The translations under genes and the position numbers were made by a program. Below the pieces are notes generated by a model. The model saw nothing but the letters and a program-made list of their open reading frames with translations, did no database searches and was not told the DNA's origin. A stretch of DNA of 6,834 bases from Clostridia bacterium (GTDB lineage Bacteria > Bacillota > Clostridia > Oscillospirales > Acutalibacteraceae), in assembly GCA_900766945.1 (NCBI GenBank), contig CAAFXD010000063.1:1-6834 (forward strand), written 5' to 3'. Positions 1 through 6,742 of this stretch are shown here, piece after piece (position 1 is the stretch's first letter; each line of letters starts with the position of its first letter).

Positions 1-1725
1 CCCTGCGCTTTCGAGTTGCTTTTTGATTTCATATGCTCTGTCGTGATGACGGTCTGCAATCGGCAAAATGCGGACTTGCTCGGGTGCGAGCCACAGCGGG
101 AACGCACCTGCATATTTTTCAATCAAAAGCGCGAGCGTACGCTCGTAGCAACCGATAGAAGTGCGGTGAATGATATAGGGATTTTTCTTGATACCGTCCT
201 TGTCGGTATATTCCATACCGAATTTTTCGGCGAGCATTTGGTCAATTTGAATGGTGATGAGCGTATCCTCTTTCCCGTGGACATTCTTAATTTGAATATC
301 CAATTTCGGGCCGTAGAACGCCGCTTCGCCGATGCCGATTTTGTACTCGAGCCCCAAATCGTCCAAAATGGTTTGCATCACGCCTTGCGCTTCGTCCCAC
401 TGTTCGGGCGTACCGATATACTTTTCGCGGTCATTCGGGTCCCATTGTGAGAAACGGTAAGAAACATCTTCATAAAGCCCCAAGGTTTTCAGCATATAGT
501 TTGCCAATTCCAAACAGCCGCGGAACTCGTCCTCCAACTGCTCGGGCGTGCACATTAAATGCCCCTCGGAAATCGTGAACTGCCGCACACGGATAAGCCC
601 GTGCATTTCGCCCGACGCCTCATTACGGAACAGCGTAGAGGTTTCATTGTATCGAAGCGGCAAATCGCGGTAAGAACGCGGTTTGTTGAGATAGGCTTGA
701 TATTGGAACGGACAGGTCATCGGGCGCAGGGCAAAAACCTCTTTGTCCTTTTCTTCGTCGCCCAAAACAAACATACCGTCCTGATAATGATCCCAATGCC
801 CCGACAGTTTGTAAAGGTCGCTTTTCGCCATAAACGGCGTTTTCGTCAGCAACCAGCCGCGTTTTTGTTCTTCATCCTCCACAAAGCGTTGTAAGATTTG
901 GATAATTCTTGCGCCTTTCGGAAGCAGTATCGGCAAGCCCTGCCCGATTAAATCGCTTGTGGTAAACAGTTCCAATTCGCGGCCGAGTTTGTTGTGGTCA
1001 CGCTTTTTGGCCTCCTCCACCTGCGCAAGGTATGCCTCCAATTCCGATGCTTTCGGGAAGGCGGTCGCATAAATGCGTTGGAGCATTTTGTTCTTTTCGT
1101 CGCCGCGCCAATATGCGCCCGTGCAGGAGGTCAGTTTAAACGCCTTGACCGCGCCTGTGGACATCAAATGCGGGCCTGCGCAAAGTTCCGTAAATTCGCC
1201 CTGTTTGTAAAACGAAATCGGCTCACCGTTGCCTGCGTGCTCGGCAATGAGTTCCACTTTGTAGGTTTCGCCTTTTTCCGTCATCAGCGCGGTTGCTTCT
1301 TCGGGCGGCAACTCGAATTTTTCAAGCGGTAAATCCTCTTTGACGATTTTTTTCATTTCCGCTTCGATTTTTTCGAGAATTTCGGGCGTGAAATTCACAT
1401 CGGAGTCAAAATCGTAATAAAAACCGTTGTCGACCGCCGGCCCGATGGCAAGTTTCACATCGGGATACAGGCGTTTTACCGCCTGTGCCAAAATATGCGA
1501 CGCGGTATGGCGGAAGGTACGTTTGCCGTCCTCGTCGTCAAAGGTCAATATTTCAAGCGTGCAGTTTTTCGTAAGCTCGGTGCGCAAATCGCAGACTGCG
1601 CCGTCCACGCGTGCGACGCAAGCGGACTTGTAAAGCCCCATACCGATGTCTTTGGCGACCTCTGCCGCCGTGACGGGCGCGTCATAGGTTTTGACAGTGC
1701 CGCCTTTTAAGGTAATTTCAATCAT
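1..1725 (-). CDS. thrS: Threonyl-tRNA synthetase, C-terminus cut by window edge
   Basis: This cytoplasmic class II synthetase charges tRNA-Thr with threonine using ATP, and edits mischarged Ser-tRNA-Thr. The reading frame is open for 575 codons from ATG 1725 to base 1. The family is usually about 635-645 residues, so roughly 60-70 residues of the anticodon-binding domain lie outside the window. An N-terminal TGS-like domain comes first (MIEITLKGG). The editing domain has H73 and H77 (HTASH) and C182 and H186 (CAGPH), the same numbering as in E. coli. The catalytic core shows LRPMTCPFQ with zinc ligand C338, motif 2 LFRNE with R367, EGHLMC with H389, and YIIHRTSIG with H520. The start is set by AGGAGG at 1734-1739, eight bases upstream. 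No frameshift or missing key residue was seen. Expression is controlled by the T-box leader directly upstream. Confidence 0.98.
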   Translation of the reverse strand, partial: MIEITLKGGTVKTYDAPVTAAEVAKDIGMGLYKSACVARVDGAVCDLRTELTKNCTLEILTFDDEDGKRTFRHTASHILAQAVKRLYPDVKLAIGPAVDNGFYYDFDSDVNFTPEILEKIEAEMKKIVKEDLPLEKFELPPEEATALMTEKGETYKVELIAEHAGNGEPISFYKQGEFTELCAGPHLMSTGAVKAFKLTSCTGAYWRGDEKNKMLQRIYATAFPKASELEAYLAQVEEAKKRDHNKLGRELELFTTSDLIGQGLPILLPKGARIIQILQRFVEDEEQKRGWLLTKTPFMAKSDLYKLSGHWDHYQDGMFVLGDEEKDKEVFALRPMTCPFQYQAYLNKPRSYRDLPLRYNETSTLFRNEASGEMHGLIRVRQFTISEGHLMCTPEQLEDEFRGCLELANYMLKTLGLYEDVSYRFSQWDPNDREKYIGTPEQWDEAQGVMQTILDDLGLEYKIGIGEAAFYGPKLDIQIKNVHGKEDTLITIQIDQMLAEKFGMEYTDKDGIKKNPYIIHRTSIGCYERTLALLIEKYAGAFPLWLAPEQVRILPIADRHHDRAYEIKKQLESAG

Positions 1726-2012
1726 TTTCAATGCCTCCTAAATCGAACATTTTTCTGTAAAAATAAAAAGCACTTCACCCCGAAAAGGGATGAAATGCTT
1801 ACATTCCACGGTTCCACCCAAATTGACATTCTTGGAAGAATGCCCACTCGCTTTGCCTTAACGCGGCAACGGCGGCACGCCTTATTTCGGCGCACACTCG
1901 GGAGCGGTCTCGGGCTTTCGGTCTTTGCGCGCACTCCCAGCCGATGATGCACGCTCTCTTTAAAGCCTTGTAAAGCCGTCGTTCTCCGTCAACGATTTCG
2001 TTTTTTCGATTT
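1726..2012 (-). promoter_or_regulatory. T-box leader riboswitch of thrS, threonine specifier ACC
   Basis: This untranslated leader senses uncharged tRNA-Thr and lets transcription continue into thrS. On the minus strand, GGAG (1987-1984) pairs with CTCC (1904-1901), and GGCTTT (1977-1972) pairs with AAAGCC (1918-1913). Between these helices is an internal loop whose 3' side reads CGAGACCG. This is the specifier loop, with threonine codon ACC at 1908-1906. A Stem III-like hairpin, CATTCTT/AAGAATG, lies at 1827-1842. The conserved T-box TGGGTGGAACCGTGGAA lies at 1804-1820. Its UGGA would pair with the tRNA acceptor end UCCA, implying a U discriminator base. The attenuator follows at once. The fold was drawn by hand, and the apical part of Stem I and the Stem II region were not resolved. 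The leader fills the gene-free stretch between thrS and its promoter. Confidence 0.95.
1759..1800 (-). terminator. Attenuator terminator of the thrS T-box
   Basis: On the minus strand, AAGCATTTCATCCC (1800-1787) pairs with CGGGGTGAAGTGCTT bases 1781-1768 to form a 14-bp stem with G-U pairs and a five-base loop. TTTATTTTT (1767-1759) follows. The hairpin begins four bases after the T-box sequence, the expected place for a terminator that competes with the antiterminator. It ends before the thrS ribosome binding site, so it acts on transcription and not on translation. Confidence 0.93.
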
Positions 2013-2017
2013 GTTTT

Positions 2018-2047
2018 ATTGTACCCCCAAACCGCACAAAAAGTCAA
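2018..2047 (-). promoter_or_regulatory. Sigma-A promoter of the thrS T-box leader
   Basis: The -35 element TTGACT (2047-2042) and -10 element TACAAT (2023-2018) are 18 bases apart on the minus strand. Transcription would start near 2011, about 25 bases before the first Stem I helix of the T-box. It is divergent from, and only 33 bases away from, the -35 element of the lipoprotein promoter. Confidence 0.8.
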
Positions 2048-2080
2048 TAGGTATTTTTAAAGGCGCGAAAAACAGCGGTT

Positions 2081-2109
2081 TTGCATTTTTTCTAAAACTG
2101 TGTTATACT
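2081..2109 (+). promoter_or_regulatory. Extended -10 promoter of the DUF5696-like lipoprotein gene
   Basis: TTGCAT (2081-2086) and TATACT (2104-2109) have a 17-base spacer. TG at 2101-2102 gives an extended -10 (TGTTATACT). The predicted start of transcription near 2116 leaves a short untranslated leader of about 34 bases before ATG 2150. No operator-like repeat was seen in it. Confidence 0.7.
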
Positions 2110-2149
2110 GTAAAAATCAAAATGCATTTTACAAATCGGGAGCTTATCT

Positions 2150-4396
2150 ATGAAGATTTCAAAACGAATATTCCGCGCGGTGTGTCTTACGCTTGCGTGC
2201 CTGTTTTTGTTGTCGGGCTGTACCGCCCAAGAGGTGCAAAAATCCGCCGTCGGACAGCGAATGGCAATCGGTGCGGAATATACCGACGCAAAATACCATA
2301 CCGCCGACAACGGCAATTTGGTGTATGTGGCAAAATCGGGGCTGATTGAACTGTATTTTGACAGCACCACCTACGGGATTGCCGTGAAAGAAACCAACAC
2401 AGGGAAGCTTTGGCAAACGCTCCCCGAAAATGCATCTGCGGAAAATCCGGCACAGACCGCCGTTGTGACGGCAACCGTCAGCAACGGCAGTACGGAATAC
2501 ACCCTCAATTCACAGGACAACGCCGTTGCCTTTTCGACGGCTTCCTTTCAGCCGACGGAAAACGGCGGCTTGCAGGTCACCTACGATATGGCACCCGACA
2601 AAGAAACCGCCGCATGTGCCTTTGACGCGGTACCCGCGGGCGCGCTGTATCTTTCGGTCACCGTCAGTTACACCTTAGAGGACGGCGCATTGCGGGCAAA
2701 AATCAACTGCGGCAACATTCTGTTAAGCGAAGGCTACACCTTGGAAACGCTCACCTTGCTTGACTGCTTCGGCGCAACCGATACCGCAACAGAGGGCGAC
2801 TATATTTTCGTACCCGACGGTTGCGGCGCAACGCAAGCCACCGTCAGCGCACAGCAAGACGATTACGACTGCCGCATCTTCGTGCCCTACGGCGACGACC
2901 CCGCGCTCGGGGAACGGGCACAGACCGATGAAAACGGCGCGGTATTGCGCACGGCGGCGTTAATTCCCGCCTACGGCGTAAAAAGCGGCAATGCGGCATT
3001 TTTGGCGCTGGTGGAAAGCGGCGACGCCATTTGCGAAATCCGCTCCTACGCCTGCACGGGCGCAGGCACCTACAACCGCGTCGGGCCGACCTTTCAAATC
3101 ACACAGACGGCGCTGACGGGTGCAGAGGGCAAGCAAACCGTATATACCGGCATTACATACACCGGGGAACTCTCCGTTTGCTATCGCTTTTTGACCGATA
3201 AAAACGCAAGTTACGCGGGCATGGCTTCCGCCTGCCGCGAGCTTTTAATTCGCAACGGTACGCTGTCCACCAAAACCGTCACGGTGACGGAATATTTGCC
3301 GTTTGTGCTGACGGTGCAAGGCGCCGTTGCCAAAAATAACGGACACGGCGAAAAGGTGCTGACAGATTACAGCCAAACCTTGGAACTGTTAAAATTGATG
3401 AAAGCCAAAGGCATCAACAATGTATTTGTGCGCTGTTGCGGCGTGCTGGACGGCGGCGACGCGCAAAGCAAATTGCAAAAAGCCGCGCCAATCGGCGCGC
3501 TCGGCAGCCGCAAGGAATTTGATGCCTTGACGCAATATGCCAAAACCCAGCAATTCACGCTGTATTTAAACACCGATATTATCTCGCGCCGCGAAAAGAA
3601 CGACGACGGCAAAGAGGCAGACAGTCTGTTCGGAAAATCCATTGCCATTACAAAAGAAAATCCGTTTGCATCACTCACCGGACAGCAGACGCACGCCCGC
3701 AGTCTTTTGGCGCTTTCGGCATTGGATAAAAACGTCAATGAATTTGTCAATTCCGTGGACGATTACGCTTTCGGCGGCTACTGCATTGACGACGCAGGCA
3801 GTATACTCTACTCCGACTATCGCGCCGGCGCGCAAAGCCGCGTGCACACCGTCAATTTGCTGTCCGCACAGGCCACCACCCTTTCCGCCGGGCACAAGCT
3901 GATGGTGGATACGGGCAATATGTATATGCTCAAAAATGCCGATGTTGTGGCGAATTTGCCGAGCACCACCGCCTACCCCGAAAGCGACGCATATACCGCC
4001 GTGCCGTTTGTGCAAATGGTACTGCACGGCATTGTGGAATATGCGCACACGCCGCAAAATTTGGCGGCGGATACAAACGCTTCTTTCCTGAAAGCGATGG
4101 AATACGGCGCGTTGCCGAGTGATTCATGGATTTTTGAAAACACCAAAAGCGACGAGATAAACGCGCTTTACAACTATGAAAATCAAATCACCGCCGCCGC
4201 GGAGCAATACACAAAAGCCAACGCCTTGCTTGTGGATTTACGGGACGCGCGTATGACCGCGCACGAAAAGGTGCAGGACGGCGTTTACCGTACGGAATAT
4301 AACAACAGCACCGTCATTTATTTCAATTATAACAGCGAAGCCGTAAGCGTCAATGCGTTCACCGTTGCCCCGATGGGCTTTTTGCGTGTGAACTGA
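2150..4396 (+). CDS. Putative DUF5696-family lipoprotein with a glycoside-hydrolase-like barrel
   Basis: This is an exported lipoprotein of unknown activity. The signal peptide has basic residues at 2-9, a hydrophobic core and lipobox LLSGC, with C24 the predicted lipidated residue anchored in the membrane. Residues about 57-370 form a beta-rich N-terminal domain starting YVAKSGLIELYFD, a pattern typical of DUF5696 proteins and some glycosidase accessory domains. From about residue 381 a probable TIM barrel follows: YLPFVLTV, INNVFVRCCG (422-431), TLYLNTDI, YCIDDAGSILYSDY (544-557), VPFVQMVLHGIVEYA (618-632). The last 27 residues (VIYFNYN to GFLRVN) resemble the C-terminal beta strands of such barrels. 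D547, D548 and D556 are candidate active-site acids, by inference only. Start ATG 2150 has GGGAG seven bases upstream. The gene has its own promoter and terminator, so it looks monocistronic. The family call comes from remembered motif resemblance, and a carbohydrate-related role is unproven. Confidence 0.75.
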   Translation: MKISKRIFRAVCLTLACLFLLSGCTAQEVQKSAVGQRMAIGAEYTDAKYHTADNGNLVYVAKSGLIELYFDSTTYGIAVKETNTGKLWQTLPENASAENPAQTAVVTATVSNGSTEYTLNSQDNAVAFSTASFQPTENGGLQVTYDMAPDKETAACAFDAVPAGALYLSVTVSYTLEDGALRAKINCGNILLSEGYTLETLTLLDCFGATDTATEGDYIFVPDGCGATQATVSAQQDDYDCRIFVPYGDDPALGERAQTDENGAVLRTAALIPAYGVKSGNAAFLALVESGDAICEIRSYACTGAGTYNRVGPTFQITQTALTGAEGKQTVYTGITYTGELSVCYRFLTDKNASYAGMASACRELLIRNGTLSTKTVTVTEYLPFVLTVQGAVAKNNGHGEKVLTDYSQTLELLKLMKAKGINNVFVRCCGVLDGGDAQSKLQKAAPIGALGSRKEFDALTQYAKTQQFTLYLNTDIISRREKNDDGKEADSLFGKSIAITKENPFASLTGQQTHARSLLALSALDKNVNEFVNSVDDYAFGGYCIDDAGSILYSDYRAGAQSRVHTVNLLSAQATTLSAGHKLMVDTGNMYMLKNADVVANLPSTTAYPESDAYTAVPFVQMVLHGIVEYAHTPQNLAADTNASFLKAMEYGALPSDSWIFENTKSDEINALYNYENQITAAAEQYTKANALLVDLRDARMTAHEKVQDGVYRTEYNNSTVIYFNYNSEAVSVNAFTVAPMGFLRVN

Positions 4397-4428
4397 TTGC
4401 GCAAAAAACGCCATACAAACCATACTGT

Positions 4429-4460
4429 CCCCATATCTTGTGATATGGGGATTTGTTATA
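4429..4460 (+). terminator. Probable terminator after the lipoprotein gene
   Basis: CCCCATATC (4429-4437) and GATATGGGG (4442-4450) form a perfect 9-bp stem with loop TTGT, followed by ATTTGTTATA. The U-tract is interrupted, so termination may be leaky. The hairpin begins 32 bases after the stop codon. Confidence 0.7.
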
Positions 4461-4532
4461 TCCGAAGAATATACAAATTTCTTGAAATTGTCTTAATAAT
4501 CTACAAATTTTTGCTTTTTGTCAAAAAATTGC

Positions 4533-4561
4533 TTGCTATCTCTCTGATTTGTTGGTATGAT
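4533..4561 (+). promoter_or_regulatory. Extended -10 promoter of the 254-residue membrane protein gene
   Basis: TTGCTA (4533-4538) and TATGAT (4556-4561) have a 17-base spacer, and TG at 4553-4554 makes an extended -10 (TGGTATGAT). The start of transcription would be near 4568, leaving about 49 bases of leader. The rest of the spacer 4397-4616 holds the upstream terminator, an AT-rich stretch at 4471-4530, the 8-base palindrome TGTATACA at 4561-4568, and a small leader hairpin CGGCG/CGCCG at 4586-4600 just before the ribosome binding site. No gene was seen there. Confidence 0.65.
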
Positions 4562-4616
4562 GTATACAACATATTGACAAATCCGCGGCGGTCTTCGCCG
4601 TAAGTAGGGGGATACA

Positions 4617-5381
4617 ATGAAAGCATATGTCAAACGCCTTTTGGGCGCTTCCAAAAAATGGGAAGTTGTATTTTGGTGGATTTTGCGTGCCGTGATGATT
4701 GGCGCGCTCATAGACTCCATTTTCTTCCGCAAGGATATTCAGCAGTCTCTGCAAACCGGTGCAAATCTGCTTTTGATGTTTTTATGGGAAATTTTTCAGC
4801 TGTTCCCCGCCAAAACCTGGTTGCGGCAGGTACCGTCCTATATACAGGACTTTTTGGCGCCCGGGCTGTTTCTCGCCTCGTTCGGCGGTGCGTACCTGAA
4901 TTTCTATTACAGCATTCCCGCATACGATTTGGTATTCCACGCAGTCGGCGGGCTTGCCGGCGCATTCGCGGGGTATGAAGTCATTGTCGCCATGCAAAAG
5001 CGCGACAAGGTGCAATGCAGTGCCGCGATTGCGGTGCTCGGCGCGTTCGGCTTTTCGTTTTTTGCGGGCACGGGTTGGGAGCTGTTTGAATTTACCTTTG
5101 ACCAAATCGCAGGCGGCGACGCACAGCATTGGTCTTTGGCGTTGGCGCAAGAGGCGTCCGAACTGTACGGCGTACCGTTGCCGAACGTCATTCCGGAACT
5201 TGACCCCATGCGTTGGGCGTTGATTGACACGATGGAGGACATCATCTGCAACACCGTCGGCGCGGTGCTTGCGTGGGTGATTTTGAAAATCAAGCCGTAT
5301 CACCACAAGGGCAAAGACAATGTGAATTTGCTGTTTGCCCCGAAAACCGAGCAAGAAATCAAAAAAACGGTTGTAAAATAA
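4617..5381 (+). CDS. Multi-pass integral membrane protein, YjdF/DUF2238-like
   Basis: The product is a cytoplasmic-membrane protein with no assigned reaction. Hydrophobic segments lie at about residues 17-37, 48-63, 79-98, 101-126, 134-153 and 212-225, so five or six passes are likely. There is no cleavable signal peptide. Conserved-looking polar motifs sit in or beside the membrane: YDLVFHAVGG (103-112), GTGWELFEFTFD (151-162) and DTMEDIICNTVGA (204-216). This pattern of a buried His, a WELFE acidic motif and a D-T-x-x-D motif before a final helix resembles YjdF/DUF2238 proteins, and more distantly VanZ-like proteins. That is recalled similarity and not a search result. The tail 226-254 is charged and probably cytoplasmic. 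The start has AGGGGG at 4606-4611, five bases upstream. The gene has its own promoter and a strong terminator, so it is probably monocistronic. Confidence 0.65.
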   Translation: MKAYVKRLLGASKKWEVVFWWILRAVMIGALIDSIFFRKDIQQSLQTGANLLLMFLWEIFQLFPAKTWLRQVPSYIQDFLAPGLFLASFGGAYLNFYYSIPAYDLVFHAVGGLAGAFAGYEVIVAMQKRDKVQCSAAIAVLGAFGFSFFAGTGWELFEFTFDQIAGGDAQHWSLALAQEASELYGVPLPNVIPELDPMRWALIDTMEDIICNTVGAVLAWVILKIKPYHHKGKDNVNLLFAPKTEQEIKKTVVK

Positions 5382-5395
5382 ACCAATCAAACTGC

Positions 5396-5430
5396 AAAAA
5401 GCATCGGGCACAAAGCCCGATGCTTTTTTT
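5396..5430 (+). terminator. Strong, probably bidirectional terminator
   Basis: GCATCGGGC (5401-5409) and GCCCGATGC (5415-5423) form a perfect 9-bp stem with loop ACAAA. Seven T follow (5424-5430) and five A precede, so the stem extends by A-U pairs and the minus strand also reads stem plus TTTTT. It lies 14 bases after the stop of the membrane protein gene, and could also stop read-through coming leftward from the surface protein gene. Confidence 0.9.
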
Positions 5431-5453
5431 ATGCGAAGTGTATGCACATGCTC

Positions 5454-5482
5454 CCGCGCGTTGCAATGCATTGCGCGTGTGG
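5454..5482. repeat. Imperfect GC-rich inverted repeat
   Basis: A perfect 12-base palindrome, GCAATGCATTGC (5463-5474), extends outward through GC and G-U pairs to 5454 and 5482 with one bulged T (5461). It would fold with loop TGCA. ATTTT follows on the plus strand, too weak to call a terminator. It is in the gene-free spacer, and its function is unknown. Confidence 0.5.
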
Positions 5483-5517
5483 ATTTTGATGTGCTTTTAC
5501 AGAGCAACACGAAGGTT

Positions 5518-5609
5518 GTTCCCTACAAGTAGGGGCGAACTGTGTTCGCCCGCGCAATTGGATATACTTGCAGGGAACGGGTAAGCCCGTTCCCTGCAAG
5601 CGCGTTTTT
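5518..5609. repeat. Intergenic hairpin cluster with competing arms
   Basis: Two perfect hairpins stand side by side. GGGCGAAC (5533-5540) pairs with GTTCGCCC (5544-5551) around TGT. CTTGCAGGGAACGGG (5567-5581) pairs with CCCGTTCCCTGCAAG (5586-5600) around TAAG. CGCGTTTTTA follows on the plus strand, like a terminator. GTTCCCTACAAG (5518-5529) is a copy of GTTCCCTGCAAG (5589-5600) with one change, so it can pair with 5567-5578 instead, enclosing the first hairpin. The GTAGGGGCGAAC arm resembles short repeats I recall from intergenic regions of gut clostridia. A mobile or REP-like repeat is the likeliest reading. On the minus strand it lies just after the surface protein gene and could protect that transcript's 3' end. 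Confidence 0.7.
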
Positions 5610-5638
5610 ATATATTGCCCTCAATTACAGGGGGAATT

Positions 5639-6679
5639 TTATTTGTCTTCCTTGCGGCGCAGAAGCAATGCACTGCCTGCCGTGCCCGAAAGCATCAAAA
5701 CCGCCGCCGCGGTAATACCTGCCGTCATACCGGTTTTCGGAATGTCGGGATTTTTCACATCGTCCTTCACAACTGTGTTCGTATTCCCGTTGTTGCCCGT
5801 ATTGGTGTTGCCGGGATTCGCACTCCCCGCTTTCGTAACATTGACTTCAAATTCGGCAGAGTTCCCCAACACAGTAATCTGCATAGTGTTTTTGCCCTCT
5901 GTGACTGTATTCGCTTTCTGTTCCAAATAAATCGGGTGCGGATAGCCCAGATGCGTGATGTAATCGTCTTCGTCGGTTAAAACCTCTGTTGTGCCGTCCG
6001 TATAGGTCACGCGAATTTCCATACCCGTGGGGTCTACCAGCAACAGCGCGTCCTGCTCCGCGAATAGGATGTTTTTCAGGTCTTCCTCCATACCCCATTC
6101 TACAAATTCTTCATAGGTTCGACTCAAATCTGCAAGCATTGCGTCAACCCCCTCAGGGTCAATCGCATACAACTTATCCAAAGTACAATTCTCTCGTGTG
6201 AGCACATCTTTCTCCAAATCGTACTCGGTTTTGGTCGGCATTTTGAGAATTTCCACAGACTGTATGGGGTTTTCCTGCACGGTCACTGTAACTTCTGTGG
6301 TTACATACTCGTCCATAAAAATATCATAATACGCGACAGTCGCTTGATTTTCCCCAAAGACATAATTATGCACCTTGAAAGTCAGCAAGGCATCAGGGTC
6401 GCCCCACTCAAACAGACCCCACGCTACCAACGAATCACCGCTCTCTTCCCATGATTCACCGTATTCATTTGTCACTTCAAGAACCATTCCGGACGGGTCG
6501 CACAAAATATCCGCACCATCATCATCGGCGCCGACATAGTAAACCGTGCGTGTCGGCGGCGTCACCACAGAAATACTCGTAATTGCCGCGCCGGCATCTG
6601 CGGATGCGCACACCGCAAAAACCGTAAGCAACAGCGCCGCCGTCAGCAGGACGGCAAAGGTCTTTTTCATTCTTTTCAT
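5639..6679 (-). CDS. Sortase-anchored surface protein with Ig-like repeats
   Basis: This is a secreted protein fixed to the cell wall; its ligand is unknown. A signal peptide (basic 2-6, hydrophobic 7-24) ends at ASA, with cleavage predicted after A27. Two related Ig-like units follow, of a type resembling bacterial Ig group 3 (Big_3). The first is at about 32-135, with PPTRTVYYVG and DPSGMVLEVT (61-70). The second is at about 138-282, with MPTKTEYDL and DPTGMEIRVTYTDGT (216-230). The second carries about 49 extra, probably helical residues between those motifs. A Gly/Asn/Thr linker (285-303) leads to IPKTG (313-317), a hydrophobic span (319-340) and the tail RRKEDK, a complete LPXTG-type sorting signal. 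The mature part before that signal is acidic and has only two cysteines, C60 and C165. AGGAGG lies eight bases before ATG 6679; the in-frame ATG at 6670 is too far from it. The domain call is moderate, the surface anchoring strong. Confidence 0.88.
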   Translation of the reverse strand: MKRMKKTFAVLLTAALLLTVFAVCASADAGAAITSISVVTPPTRTVYYVGADDDGADILCDPSGMVLEVTNEYGESWEESGDSLVAWGLFEWGDPDALLTFKVHNYVFGENQATVAYYDIFMDEYVTTEVTVTVQENPIQSVEILKMPTKTEYDLEKDVLTRENCTLDKLYAIDPEGVDAMLADLSRTYEEFVEWGMEEDLKNILFAEQDALLLVDPTGMEIRVTYTDGTTEVLTDEDDYITHLGYPHPIYLEQKANTVTEGKNTMQITVLGNSAEFEVNVTKAGSANPGNTNTGNNGNTNTVVKDDVKNPDIPKTGMTAGITAAAVLMLSGTAGSALLLRRKEDK

Positions 6680-6742
6680 TTTTTTATCCTCCTTGCGCCC
6701 CTAAAGGGCAATTTCGCCCGTATTTTTTTCGGGTTCTCTCAT

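Noticed and set aside
1..30. thrS as a truncated pseudogene
   Set aside because: The frame is still open and well conserved at base 1. The truncation is the window edge, not a mutation.
16..1332. Plus-strand open frames of 111-144 codons
   Set aside because: They are antisense to thrS, whose conserved motifs are continuous on the minus strand across the whole stretch.
1728..2047. Two minus-strand open frames of 74 and 82 codons
   Set aside because: They lie in the thrS T-box leader, where the sequence is explained by RNA structure. Neither has a convincing ribosome binding site, and one would begin at the promoter's -35 element.
3367..4057. Minus-strand open frames of about 127 codons
   Set aside because: They are antisense to the lipoprotein gene and show no recognisable domain or start signal.
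4782..5510. A 242-codon open frame on the minus strand
   Set aside because: It overlaps the membrane protein gene in antisense, has an Arg/His-rich composition typical of shadow frames, and runs across the strong terminator at 5396-5430. The plus-strand gene has a ribosome binding site, a promoter and coherent membrane segments.
5518..5609. CRISPR array or insertion sequence end
   Set aside because: The repeats are inverted and local, with no regular spacers, transposase or target duplication.
5568..5980. Plus-strand open frames of about 120 codons downstream of the hairpins
   Set aside because: They are antisense to the 3' part of the surface protein gene, and one begins inside the 15-bp hairpin. 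The minus-strand product has a signal peptide and a sorting signal, which settles the strand.
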